Assembly (NCBI GenBank): GCA_934589665.1
Contig: CAKTOJ010000068.1
Coordinates: 1-9,073 of the forward strand
Length of the DNA stretch: 9,073 nucleotides
DNA from: an uncultured Oscillospiraceae bacterium
GTDB lineage: Bacteria; Bacillota; Clostridia; Oscillospirales; Oscillospiraceae
Direction of reading: 5' to 3'
Shown here: positions 1-5,672 of the stretch, piece by piece
Position numbering within the stretch: position 1 is the stretch's first letter
Layout of the letters: the number at the start of each line of letters is the position of its first letter
Translations under genes and position numbers: made by a program
Notes under the pieces: model-generated
What the model was told of the DNA's origin: nothing
Database searches by the model: none
What the model saw: the letters and a program-made list of their open reading frames with translations, nothing else

Positions 1-70
1 TCACAAGAGCGACAAGCAGAACAAAAAGAATCGCGCCGATGCCGGCGTACAGGATACTGAAGGATATCAT
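1..70 (-). CDS. N-terminus of a membrane or exported protein (partial, runs off the left edge)
   Basis: Reading the minus strand from the ATG at 70-68 gives 23 codons beginning MISFSILYAGIGAILFVLL, which is almost wholly hydrophobic and looks like a first membrane segment or a signal anchor. A good ribosome binding site (GAGGTGG, about 77-83 on the minus strand) sits about 6 bases upstream, and a strong promoter and operator-like palindrome lie further upstream, so this is a real gene start and not a chance frame. Too little is present to name a family. The gene is divergent from the AGCS symporter and shares its intergenic region. I infer that it is controlled by the regulator that binds the palindrome at 89-107. 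Identity unknown. Confidence 0.6.
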   Translation of the reverse strand, partial: MISFSILYAGIGAILFVLLVALV

Positions 71-88
71 ACGGCACCACCTCAAACT

Positions 89-107
89 GTATTAATCGTA
101 TTAGTAC
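89..107. promoter_or_regulatory. Palindromic operator-like site at the transcription start of the minus-strand gene
   Basis: The 19-base stretch GTATTAATCGTATTAGTAC is an imperfect palindrome centred on base 98, with 7 of 9 arm pairs complementary. It lies just downstream of the -10 element of the minus-strand promoter, covering roughly +1 to +17, where a bound repressor would block transcription. The short TA-rich spaced half-sites recall operators of GntR-family (YtrA-like) regulators, but that assignment is an inference and no regulator gene is visible here. Confidence 0.45.
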
Positions 108-111
108 GGTT

Positions 112-140
112 AGGATAGCACCTCAGTTGTGTCTTGTCAA
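112..140 (-). promoter_or_regulatory. Sigma-A promoter for the left-edge minus-strand gene
   Basis: On the minus strand a perfect -35 TTGACA (plus-strand bases 135-140) is followed by a 17-base spacer and TATCCT as -10 (112-117; 4 of 6 matches). The predicted start is near base 105, about 35 bases before the ATG at 70. Confidence 0.7.
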
Positions 141-292
141 GCCATTGTTTGAAATTGTGTATTCTCCATATTTATGCGTAGCGATTTCGTTAAAATATAT
201 GCATTATATATAATCGTCACATTGCCTTAAATTTAAAAAATTTAATCATGTAATTTAATAAAAATGTAGAAAGTGGCTTCAAGCACTTGTAT
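141..292. other. AT-rich divergent intergenic region without a recognisable gene
   Basis: This stretch between the two divergent promoters is much richer in A and T than the flanking genes, with runs such as AAATTTAAAAAATTTAA around 230-244 and a TATAAT at 209-214 that lacks a convincing -35. The A-tracts could act as UP-element or bent DNA for the promoter at 293-320. A short palindrome GCTTCAAGC (276-284) sits just upstream of that promoter's -35. I see no open frame with a ribosome binding site and no known riboswitch signature. Confidence 0.4.
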
Positions 293-320
293 TCGACATG
301 GCAATCTGATATTTTATAAA
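293..320 (+). promoter_or_regulatory. Promoter of the AGCS symporter gene
   Basis: A -35 TCGACA (293-298; 5 of 6 matches to TTGACA), a 16-base spacer and a -10 TATAAA (315-320; 5 of 6) predict transcription from about base 327. This gives a leader of about 80 bases before the ATG at 408. Confidence 0.6.
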
Positions 321-346
321 CATACCGGCCGCCTTCCGGCAGCCGG

Positions 347-391
347 CGGATAACGGCGGGGTACCTGCCGCGCCGTCATCCGTATTTTTTT
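347..391 (+). terminator. Terminator-like hairpin in the symporter leader (putative attenuator)
   Basis: Bases 347-351 (CGGAT) pair with 378-382 (ATCCG) and, after one A-C mismatch, 353-358 (ACGGCG) pair with 371-376 (CGCCGT). The stem is followed after two bases by seven Ts (385-391). This looks like an intrinsic terminator, yet it lies between the gene's own promoter and its ribosome binding site. Upstream, CCGCC (about 329-333) could pair with GGCGG (345-349), the foot of the terminator stem, giving a competing structure. Conditional termination is the inference. Termination of transcripts from further upstream is the alternative. Confidence 0.5.
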
Positions 392-407
392 AGAGAGGGG
401 AAAAGGT

Positions 408-1829
408 ATGGTTGAATTCGATCTCATCTCCGTCAACAAAGCGATCAACAGCTTCGTCTGGGGGCCCGTCATGCTGGCCCTGCTGGTCGGCACAGGCATT
501 TACCTGAGCATCCGCGTCGGCTTCATTCAGTTTTCAAAGGCCGGCTACTGGTGGAAAAACACCATTGGCAGGATCTTTCAGAAAAGTGAGGCGGGCGAGG
601 GTGAGATCACACCGCTTCAGGCCGTTTCCACAGCGCTGGCCTCCACGGTCGGGACGGGCAACATCGCCGGCGTGACAGGCGCGATCATCCTCGGCGGCCC
701 CGGCGCCGTGTTCTGGATGTGGGTTTCCGCCCTGTTCGGCATGGTCACGAAATTTTCCGAGGTGACGCTGGCCGTCAAATACCGTGAGCGTAATGAAAAG
801 GGCGACTGGTGCGGCGGCCCGATGTACTACATCAAAAACGGCCTTGGCCCGCGCTGGCGCTGGCTCGGCACCGTGTTTGCCGTCCTCGGTGCGATCGCCG
901 CGTTCGGCATCGGCAACATCGCGCAGGTGCACTCCATCGCTGACTCTGTCAAGTCTGTCGCTGTCGCGTTCAACGAGGACGCGATGAATAAGGAAATGCT
1001 CATCTGCCTCGCCACCGGCATCTTTGTCGCCATCTTTGTGGCACTTGTGCTGCTCGGCGGTGTCAAGCGCATCGGTCAGGTCACGGAAAAGCTCGTTCCC
1101 GGCATGGCCGCCATTTACATCGTCTGCGCGCTGGCCGTCGTCATCGTCAACGCAAAATACATCCCCGCCGTATTTGCCTCCATTTTTCAGGGTGCATTCA
1201 ATCCCGCCGCTGTCACCGGCGGCGCGGCGGGCATCACCGTCAAGCTCGCCATGACCAAGGGCGTTGGCCGCGGCGTTTTCTCCAATGAGGCCGGTCTCGG
1301 CTCCGCACCCATTGCGCATGCCGCCACCTCGGAGCGCAATCCGGTCAGGCAGGGTCTTTATGGCATCTTCGAGGTGTTCATGGACACCATCGTGATCTGC
1401 ACGCTGACCTCGCTCGTCGTGCTCTGCTCCGGCGCGGCCGCGGGCAATTTCGGCAACGAGGCCGTGGCAGGCGTTCCCACCGCAGTCGCCGGCTTCGCCA
1501 GCGTATTCGGCGACAAGGCCGGCTCTATCATCCTTGCCGTCGGGCTGCTGCTCTTCGCCACCTCCACCATCCTCGGCTGGGCGCTTTACGGCACGCGCTG
1601 CGCGGAGTTTCTCTTCGGCAGCAGCATCATCCGCCCCTATCAGATCCTGTTCTGCCTTGTCGTCGTTGCCGGCGCGGTCGCTGACCTGACGCTTGTCTGG
1701 GACATCTCCGACACGCTCAACGGCCTCATGGCCATCCCGAACCTGATCGCCGTGCTGCTGCTCAGCCCCGTGGTCATCAAGCTCACGCGCGAGCACTTTG
1801 CAGCTGTCCGGTCCGGAAAGCTTTCTTAA
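408..1829 (+). CDS. AGCS-family sodium:amino acid (alanine/glycine-type) symporter
   Basis: A 473-residue polytopic inner-membrane transporter of the alanine-or-glycine:cation symporter family (AlsT/AgcS/DagA type), which takes up small amino acids with sodium. Length is normal for the family. Hallmarks are VGTGNIAGV (81-89), the family signature GGPGAVFWMWVSALFG (96-111) followed by TKF, CGGPMYYI (135-142) and GRGVFSNEAGLGSAPIAHA (287-305). About 11 membrane segments are expected, and many hydrophobic stretches are visible along its length. The ATG at 408 follows a purine-rich site AGAGAGGGG (392-400), and the N-terminus fits family members, so I keep this start. It appears monocistronic, with its own promoter (293-320), a terminator-like leader hairpin (347-391) and a strong terminator after the stop. 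Exact substrate (alanine, glycine or glutamine) cannot be told from sequence, so no symbol is given. Confidence 0.95.
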   Translation: MVEFDLISVNKAINSFVWGPVMLALLVGTGIYLSIRVGFIQFSKAGYWWKNTIGRIFQKSEAGEGEITPLQAVSTALASTVGTGNIAGVTGAIILGGPGAVFWMWVSALFGMVTKFSEVTLAVKYRERNEKGDWCGGPMYYIKNGLGPRWRWLGTVFAVLGAIAAFGIGNIAQVHSIADSVKSVAVAFNEDAMNKEMLICLATGIFVAIFVALVLLGGVKRIGQVTEKLVPGMAAIYIVCALAVVIVNAKYIPAVFASIFQGAFNPAAVTGGAAGITVKLAMTKGVGRGVFSNEAGLGSAPIAHAATSERNPVRQGLYGIFEVFMDTIVICTLTSLVVLCSGAAAGNFGNEAVAGVPTAVAGFASVFGDKAGSIILAVGLLLFATSTILGWALYGTRCAEFLFGSSIIRPYQILFCLVVVAGAVADLTLVWDISDTLNGLMAIPNLIAVLLLSPVVIKLTREHFAAVRSGKLS

Positions 1830-1845
1830 GCAGGCATATTTCTTC

Positions 1846-1878
1846 AAGGCGGCGGGCCGAACGGCCCGCCGCCTTTTT
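1846..1878 (+). terminator. Intrinsic terminator after the symporter gene
   Basis: A perfect 11-base-pair GC stem, GGCGGCGGGCC (1848-1858) with GGCCCGCCGCC (1863-1873), closes a GAAC tetraloop. It is extended by A-T pairs at its base and followed by five Ts (1874-1878). It begins 16 bases after the stop codon and separates the symporter from the repair cluster. Confidence 0.95.
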
Positions 1879-1899
1879 CCCGTTTCCTCCTGCACAGGC

Positions 1900-1913
1900 A
1901 GAACATTTGTTTG
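1900..1913. promoter_or_regulatory. Candidate LexA (SOS/Cheo) box before the radC-uvrB-uvrA cluster
   Basis: AGAACATTTGTTTG matches the Gram-positive LexA/DinR consensus CGAACRNRYGTTYC at 10 of its 13 specified positions, including GAAC and GTTT half-sites separated by four bases. It lies just upstream of, or overlapping, the putative promoter elements that precede radC. uvrB and uvrA are known LexA targets in Bacillus, which makes the position meaningful. It is not a perfect match, so binding is an inference. Confidence 0.5.
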
Positions 1914-1922
1914 AAAAAGCGC

Positions 1923-1951
1923 TTGTACTATATAACGCTGCGTGGTAAAAT
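1923..1951 (+). promoter_or_regulatory. Putative promoter of the repair cluster (extended -10)
   Basis: TAAAAT (1946-1951; 5 of 6 matches) is preceded by a TGG, giving an extended -10 motif, and stands 17 bases after TTGTAC (1923-1928), a weak -35. The predicted start is near base 1958. A second possibility is TTGTTT (1907-1912) with TATAAC (1931-1936) at an 18-base spacing, which would overlap the LexA-like box. Either would transcribe radC and the genes behind it. Confidence 0.5.
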
Positions 1952-1975
1952 ACTATGTTGCAAAAACGCTGGAAC

Positions 1976-1981
1976 AGGAGG
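1976..1981 (+). promoter_or_regulatory. Ribosome binding site that fixes the radC start
   Basis: A perfect AGGAGG lies six bases before the ATG at 1988. The in-frame ATG at 1955 has no such site and sits at or before the predicted transcription start, so it is unlikely to be used. Confidence 0.85.
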
Positions 1982-1987
1982 GCGCAC

Positions 1988-2662
1988 ATGGCCATCCATG
2001 AGGGACACAGACAACGCAAAAAGGAGCAGTTCCGCCGGCACGGGCTTGATGCCTTCGCCGACCACGAGGTGCTGGAGCTTCTGCTGTATTATGCCATTCC
2101 GCGGCAGGACACCAATCCCGTCGCACACCGTCTGCTCGACCGCTTCGGCTCACTCGAGGGTGTGTTCACAGCCTCCCTGTCCGAGCTTACACAGGTTGAG
2201 GGCGTCGGCGAGAACGCGGCGACGCTGATCCGTCTCCTGCTCCCGCTCTGCCGCCGCGTACGCACGAGCGGCACAAAGCACGAGATCATCCTCAACTCCC
2301 GCGAAAATGTCGGCGCGTATTTCATCGAGCTCTTCTTCGGCGAGAAGCAGGAGGTCTTTTATGAGGCCTGTCTGGATGCGAAGGGCAAGCTACTCTCGTG
2401 CTTTCGTCTGGCCGAGGGCGGCGCGGACAATGTGAGCGTCAATATCCGCAGGGTGATTGAAAACGCACTCAGCGCCAACGCGAGCCATGTGATTCTTGCG
2501 CACAACCACCCAAGCGGCATCGCCCTGCCGAGCAGCGCCGACAACCATACGACCCTGCAGATCAAGCGGGCGCTCGACGGCATCGGCGTTCGGCTGGTCG
2601 ACCATATCATCGTCGCGGACGGCGATTTCGTCTGTCTGCGCGACAATGGACTTTTTGATTGA
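1988..2662 (+). CDS. radC: RadC family JAMM-domain protein
   Basis: A 224-residue protein of the RadC (UPF0758) family, full length for the family. The N-terminal part, [15 protein letters not shown], is typical. A helix-hairpin-helix-like segment VEGVGENAA follows at about 70-78. The C-terminal Mov34/MPN-like domain carries the JAMM metal motif [14 protein letters not shown] (172-185), with His172, His174, Ser182 and Asp185 all present, so a metal site is intact. RadC was named for a radiation phenotype later attributed to another gene, and its biochemical role is unsettled. It probably acts in the cytosol on DNA-related substrates. The start at 1988 is chosen over an in-frame ATG at 1955 because of the AGGAGG site. 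It is the first gene of the cluster, and its TGA stop overlaps the uvrB ribosome binding site. Confidence 0.95.
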   Translation: MAIHEGHRQRKKEQFRRHGLDAFADHEVLELLLYYAIPRQDTNPVAHRLLDRFGSLEGVFTASLSELTQVEGVGENAATLIRLLLPLCRRVRTSGTKHEIILNSRENVGAYFIELFFGEKQEVFYEACLDAKGKLLSCFRLAEGGADNVSVNIRRVIENALSANASHVILAHNHPSGIALPSSADNHTTLQIKRALDGIGVRLVDHIIVADGDFVCLRDNGLFD

Positions 2663-2666
2663 GGAG
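2661..2666 (+). promoter_or_regulatory. Ribosome binding site for uvrB, overlapping the radC stop
   Basis: GAGGAG begins inside the radC TGA (2660-2662) and lies seven bases before the ATG at 2674. It supports that ATG over the in-frame TTG at 2659, which precedes the site and lies within the radC reading frame, and it suggests translational coupling of radC and uvrB. Confidence 0.8.
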
Positions 2667-2673
2667 ACAGACG

Positions 2674-4641
2674 ATGGAATTTAAGCTCCACGCGCCCTTT
2701 CAGCCCACCGGCGACCAGCCGGAGGCCATCGAGGCGCTCGCGCGCGGCGTGAAGCTCGGCATCGATGAGCAGGTGCTGCTCGGCGTGACCGGCTCGGGCA
2801 AGACGTTTACGATGGCAAGCGTGATTGAAAAAATCCAGCGCCCTACGCTTGTGCTGGCGCACAACAAGACCCTTGCCGCACAGCTGTGCGCGGAATTTAA
2901 GGAGTTCTTCCCCGAAAACGCGGTGGAATACTTTGTTTCCTATTACGATTATTACCAACCGGAGGCGTATATTCCGCACACAGACACCTATATTGCCAAG
3001 GACGCCGCAACGAACGAAGAGATCGACCGGCTGCGGCTGAGCGCGACCTGCGCGCTGCTGGAACGGCGGGATGTGATCGTCGTCTCGTCCGTGAGCTGCA
3101 TCTACGGTCTCGGCGAGCCGGACGACTTTGCAAAGCTCATGATCTCTCTGCGTCCGGGACAGACAATGGAGCGCGACGAGCTGCTGCGCCGGCTGGTCGA
3201 GGACCGCTACGAGCGCAACGATGTGGCGTTTGAGCGCAACCGCTTCCGCGTGCGCGGCGATGCGGTAGACATCTACCCTGCTTACTGGCGCGACCGGGCG
3301 GTGCGTGTGGAATTTTTTGGTGACGAGATCGATGCGATCCGCGAGTTCCAGCCCGTGACGGGTGTGGTGACAAAAACGCTTCAGCACACCGTCATCTACC
3401 CCGCCTCGCATTATGTCACGACCAAGGACAAGATGGAACGTGCCATTGAGGAGATCGAGCGCGAGCTGGAGGTGCGTGAGAAATTCTTCACCGACAACGG
3501 ACAGGCCGTTGAGGCGCAGCGCATCCACCAGCGGACAAAATACGACATTGAGATGATGCGCGAGCTGGGCTACTGCACCGGCATCGAGAACTATTCGCGC
3601 GTCATTTCCGCGCGCCCCGAGGGCAGCGCCCCCATGACGCTACTGGACTACTTTCCCAAGGACTTTCTGCTCTTTGTGGATGAGAGCCACGTCACACTCC
3701 CGCAGGTGCGGGCGATGTACAACGGTGACCGCGCGCGCAAGGATTCCCTTGTGCAGTACGGCTTCCGCCTGCCCTGCGCCTACGATAACCGCCCACTCAA
3801 ATTCGAGGAATTTGAACAGCGCGTCCACCAGCGCATCTACGTCTCCGCCACGCCGGGCGATTACGAGCGCGAGCGCGCTGGCCAGATCGTCGAGCAGGTC
3901 ATCCGTCCGACAGGACTTCTCGACCCCCGGGTCGAGGTGCGCCCTGTCACGGGACAGATCGACGACCTCGTCGGTGAGATCAACGCCCGCGCGGCGCGCA
4001 GCGAGCGCGTGCTGGTCACAACCTTGACAAAAAAGATGGCCGAAGACCTGACGGAGTATCTCCGCACGGTCGGCGTGCGCGTACGCTATATGCACGCGGA
4101 TGTGGAGACGATCGAGCGCATGGAGCTCATCCGTGATCTGCGCCTCGGCGAATTTGACGTGCTCGTGGGCATCAATCTGCTGCGCGAAGGACTTGACCTG
4201 CCCGAGGTGTCGCTTGTCGCCATTCTTGATGCAGATAAGGAGGGCTTCCTGCGCAGCGAAACAAGTCTGGTGCAGACCATCGGCCGTGCCGCGCGAAACG
4301 CGGACGGTCTGGTCATTCTCTATGCCGACAGCATCACGCCCTCGATGAAGCGCGCGATGGACGAGACGGAGCGCCGCCGCGCCATTCAGGATCAATACAA
4401 TCAGGAGCACGGCATTGTTCCGCAGACGATCCGCAAGGATGTGCGTGAGATTCTGGAAATCTCCAAAAAGGACGAGACAAACGCGCGCAAGCGCGGCAAG
4501 CGCAAGCTCTCCGAGCGCGAACGGGACGAAGAGATCAAAAAGCTTGAAAAGCAGATGCAGGAGGCAAGCCGCATGCTTGAGTTTGAGTATGCCGCCGTGC
4601 TGCGCGACCGCATCATCGAGCTGCGGAAAGAACAGAAGTAA
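2674..4641 (+). CDS. uvrB: Excinuclease ABC subunit B (UvrB)
   Basis: A 655-residue UvrB, normal length and apparently intact. UvrB is loaded onto damaged DNA by UvrA, verifies the lesion with its helicase-like ATPase, and recruits UvrC for incision. Seen in order: the typical N-terminus [19 protein letters not shown], Walker A GVTGSGKT (37-44), the damage-probing beta-hairpin region [12 protein letters not shown] (90-101), the interaction domain, Walker B DESH (336-339), helicase motif [11 protein letters not shown] (534-542) and a C-terminal UVR domain (about 618-653) that contacts UvrC. The start at 2674 matches the family N-terminus and has a GAGGAG site. It is separated from radC by 11 bases and from the next gene by 14, so it is very likely cotranscribed with both. 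Induction through the LexA-like site at 1900 is inferred. uvrC is not in the window. Confidence 0.98.
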   Translation: MEFKLHAPFQPTGDQPEAIEALARGVKLGIDEQVLLGVTGSGKTFTMASVIEKIQRPTLVLAHNKTLAAQLCAEFKEFFPENAVEYFVSYYDYYQPEAYIPHTDTYIAKDAATNEEIDRLRLSATCALLERRDVIVVSSVSCIYGLGEPDDFAKLMISLRPGQTMERDELLRRLVEDRYERNDVAFERNRFRVRGDAVDIYPAYWRDRAVRVEFFGDEIDAIREFQPVTGVVTKTLQHTVIYPASHYVTTKDKMERAIEEIERELEVREKFFTDNGQAVEAQRIHQRTKYDIEMMRELGYCTGIENYSRVISARPEGSAPMTLLDYFPKDFLLFVDESHVTLPQVRAMYNGDRARKDSLVQYGFRLPCAYDNRPLKFEEFEQRVHQRIYVSATPGDYERERAGQIVEQVIRPTGLLDPRVEVRPVTGQIDDLVGEINARAARSERVLVTTLTKKMAEDLTEYLRTVGVRVRYMHADVETIERMELIRDLRLGEFDVLVGINLLREGLDLPEVSLVAILDADKEGFLRSETSLVQTIGRAARNADGLVILYADSITPSMKRAMDETERRRAIQDQYNQEHGIVPQTIRKDVREILEISKKDETNARKRGKRKLSERERDEEIKKLEKQMQEASRMLEFEYAAVLRDRIIELRKEQK

Positions 4642-4655
4642 AGAGAGAAACACCC

Positions 4656-5138
4656 ATGAAAAAATATCTTCCCTGCCTATCCATCCTCGGCGCGGCGGCC
4701 TGCTGGGGCTGCATCGGGCTATTCACCAGAACGCTCTCCCGCGCCGGGCTGGGCGCGGCCTTTTTCTACGCGCTCTACTCCATCTTTGCTCCTTTCGGCC
4801 TGCGGCACTACGCGCCATTCACGGTGGTGTACTGGACGTTTGTGTTCGGCGGGCTTGGTTCGCTCTTCTTTCTGGACGCTGGCGAGATGGAAAACGTATT
4901 CACAGATGTGAAAATGGCTTTTGTCGCGCTGGGACTGATCGTTATTTCAACCGTGCTGCCCTATCTTCTCTACACCCGCGGCCTTGCGGGAGTCGAAAGC
5001 GGCCGCGCGTCGATCCTTGCAAGCATCGAGCCGGCAGTCGCCTCGTTCGTCGGCATCCTCGTTTTCGGCGAACTGGCGAGCTTGACGGTATTTCTGGGAC
5101 TGGGCTGCATTTTAGCCTGCGTTTATGTACTGAGGTGA
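4656..5138 (+). CDS. EamA/DMT-family transporter with a large internal deletion
   Basis: A 160-residue hydrophobic protein of the drug/metabolite transporter (EamA) superfamily. Full-length members are about 290-300 residues with ten membrane helices in two repeats. Here residues 1-30 resemble the first helix of the first repeat (LGAAACWGCIGLFTR), and the text then jumps directly to what looks like the start of the second repeat (GAAFFYALYSIF, 33-44). It continues through TVLPYLLYTRGL (99-110) and EPAVASFVGILVFGE (125-139) to a normal C-terminus. About 130 residues, the rest of repeat one, are missing in frame, with the junction near residues 30-34 (about bases 4743-4757). Roughly six membrane segments remain. 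It may be a decaying gene with an open frame or a half-size transporter acting as a dimer. The ribosome binding site before the ATG is weak (AAGAGAG). Its stop overlaps the site of ybaK. Substrate unknown. Confidence 0.85.
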   Translation: MKKYLPCLSILGAAACWGCIGLFTRTLSRAGLGAAFFYALYSIFAPFGLRHYAPFTVVYWTFVFGGLGSLFFLDAGEMENVFTDVKMAFVALGLIVISTVLPYLLYTRGLAGVESGRASILASIEPAVASFVGILVFGELASLTVFLGLGCILACVYVLR

Positions 5139-5144
5139 AGAAAA

Positions 5145-5639
5145 ATGACAAAGAATAAAGAAGAAAAAACAAATGTGATGCGCGTGCTTGAGCAGAAAAA
5201 GATCCCCTACACGCCGCACAGCTATTCCCATGAGGAAGGCGTCGCCGTTGATGGCGCAAGCGTCGCCAGAAGCCTCGGCATGGAACCCGGACAGGTGTTC
5301 AAAACGCTGGTCGCACGCGGTGCGAGCGGGCAATATTATGTTTTTGACGTGCCGGTGGCGGAAAGTCTTGACCTGAAAAAGGCGGCAAAGGCCGTGGGTG
5401 AAAAGTCGGTCGAAATGATTCATCAGAAGGAGCTGCTGCCGCTCACCGGCTATGTGCACGGCGGCTGCTCGCCGGTCGGCATGAAGAAGCTGTTTCCGAC
5501 GGTTTTCCACAGCTCAGTGGAAAACCTGACGACAATGACCGTCTCCGCCGGTAAGATCGGCTTTCAGGTTGAGGTCAAGCCTGCCGACCTGATGGGTCTG
5601 GTACGCGCAAAGACGGCCGATATCATCGCGGATATTTAA
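5145..5639 (+). CDS. ybaK: YbaK/EbsC-type Cys-tRNA(Pro) deacylase
   Basis: A 164-residue cytosolic protein of the YbaK/ProX aminoacyl-tRNA deacylase family, normal length. In characterised members it hydrolyses Cys-tRNA(Pro) formed by mischarging of prolyl-tRNA synthetase, so it is a trans-editing factor. Seen are VFKTLVA (51-57) with the conserved lysine Lys53 that is essential in the family, the YYVFDVPV strand (64-71), and the glycine-rich [14 protein letters not shown] (102-115), the family's most recognisable motif. The start follows GAGGTGA (5132-5138) by six bases. This site contains the stop codon of the preceding gene, so translation is probably coupled. A direct link to DNA repair is not known; its place between uvrB and uvrA may simply be operon packing. 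A related editing specificity (for example EbsC-like) cannot be excluded. Confidence 0.92.
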   Translation: MTKNKEEKTNVMRVLEQKKIPYTPHSYSHEEGVAVDGASVARSLGMEPGQVFKTLVARGASGQYYVFDVPVAESLDLKKAAKAVGEKSVEMIHQKELLPLTGYVHGGCSPVGMKKLFPTVFHSSVENLTTMTVSAGKIGFQVEVKPADLMGLVRAKTADIIADI

Positions 5640-5658
5640 TTGCGAATCGTATTATTTT

Positions 5659-5662
5659 GGAG
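5659..5662 (+). promoter_or_regulatory. Ribosome binding site that fixes the uvrA start
   Basis: GGAG (5659-5662) is ten bases before the ATG at 5673. An in-frame TTG at 5640 has no upstream site clear of ybaK and would add eleven residues ([11 protein letters not shown]) not expected in UvrA. The site lies in the loop of a weak A/T hairpin (TATTA 5650-5654 with TAATA 5663-5667). Confidence 0.7.
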
Positions 5663-5672
5663 TAATATTACA

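Noticed and set aside
186..214. TATAAT (209-214) in the AT-rich intergenic region as a plus-strand promoter
   Set aside because: The -10 is perfect, but the bases at -35 (TTCGTT) match poorly, and chance TATAAT is expected in such AT-rich DNA. The promoter at 293-320 is better.
353..376. T-box-like GGGGTACC in the symporter leader
   Set aside because: It resembles part of the T-box antiterminator by chance. The leader is only about 80 bases, and no stem I or specifier structure fits in it.
534..1895. Long minus-strand open frame (453 codons) opposite the symporter gene
   Set aside because: The translation is rich in Asp, His, Arg and Gly with no domain pattern, which is typical of the antisense of a GC-rich membrane protein gene. 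The clear family signature is on the plus strand, and the frame crosses the terminator at 1846-1878.
1955..1987. Upstream in-frame ATG for radC adding 11 residues
   Set aside because: No ribosome binding site precedes it, it lies at the predicted transcription start, and the extra residues are not family-like; the AGGAGG site serves the ATG at 1988.
2359..3528. Minus-strand open frame (389 codons) over radC and uvrB
   Set aside because: It spans two conserved genes on the other strand and shows no recognisable motif, so it is a shadow caused by codon bias.
3640..4653. Minus-strand open frame (337 codons) over the second half of uvrB
   Set aside because: It is antisense to conserved helicase motifs, with no ribosome binding site or family resemblance that I can see.
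4415..5158. Plus-strand frame (247 codons) bridging the end of uvrB and the EamA gene
   Set aside because: It is out of frame with both genes. Its translation is Arg/Ser/Pro/Cys-rich without membrane segments, whereas the other frame gives clear EamA helices.
5640..5668. Promoter-like pair TTGCGA and TAATAT with a 17-base spacer before uvrA
   Set aside because: Transcription would start at about 5675, after the uvrA ATG at 5673, so it cannot serve the annotated start. It is also a weak -35 and falls in a short A/T-rich gap.
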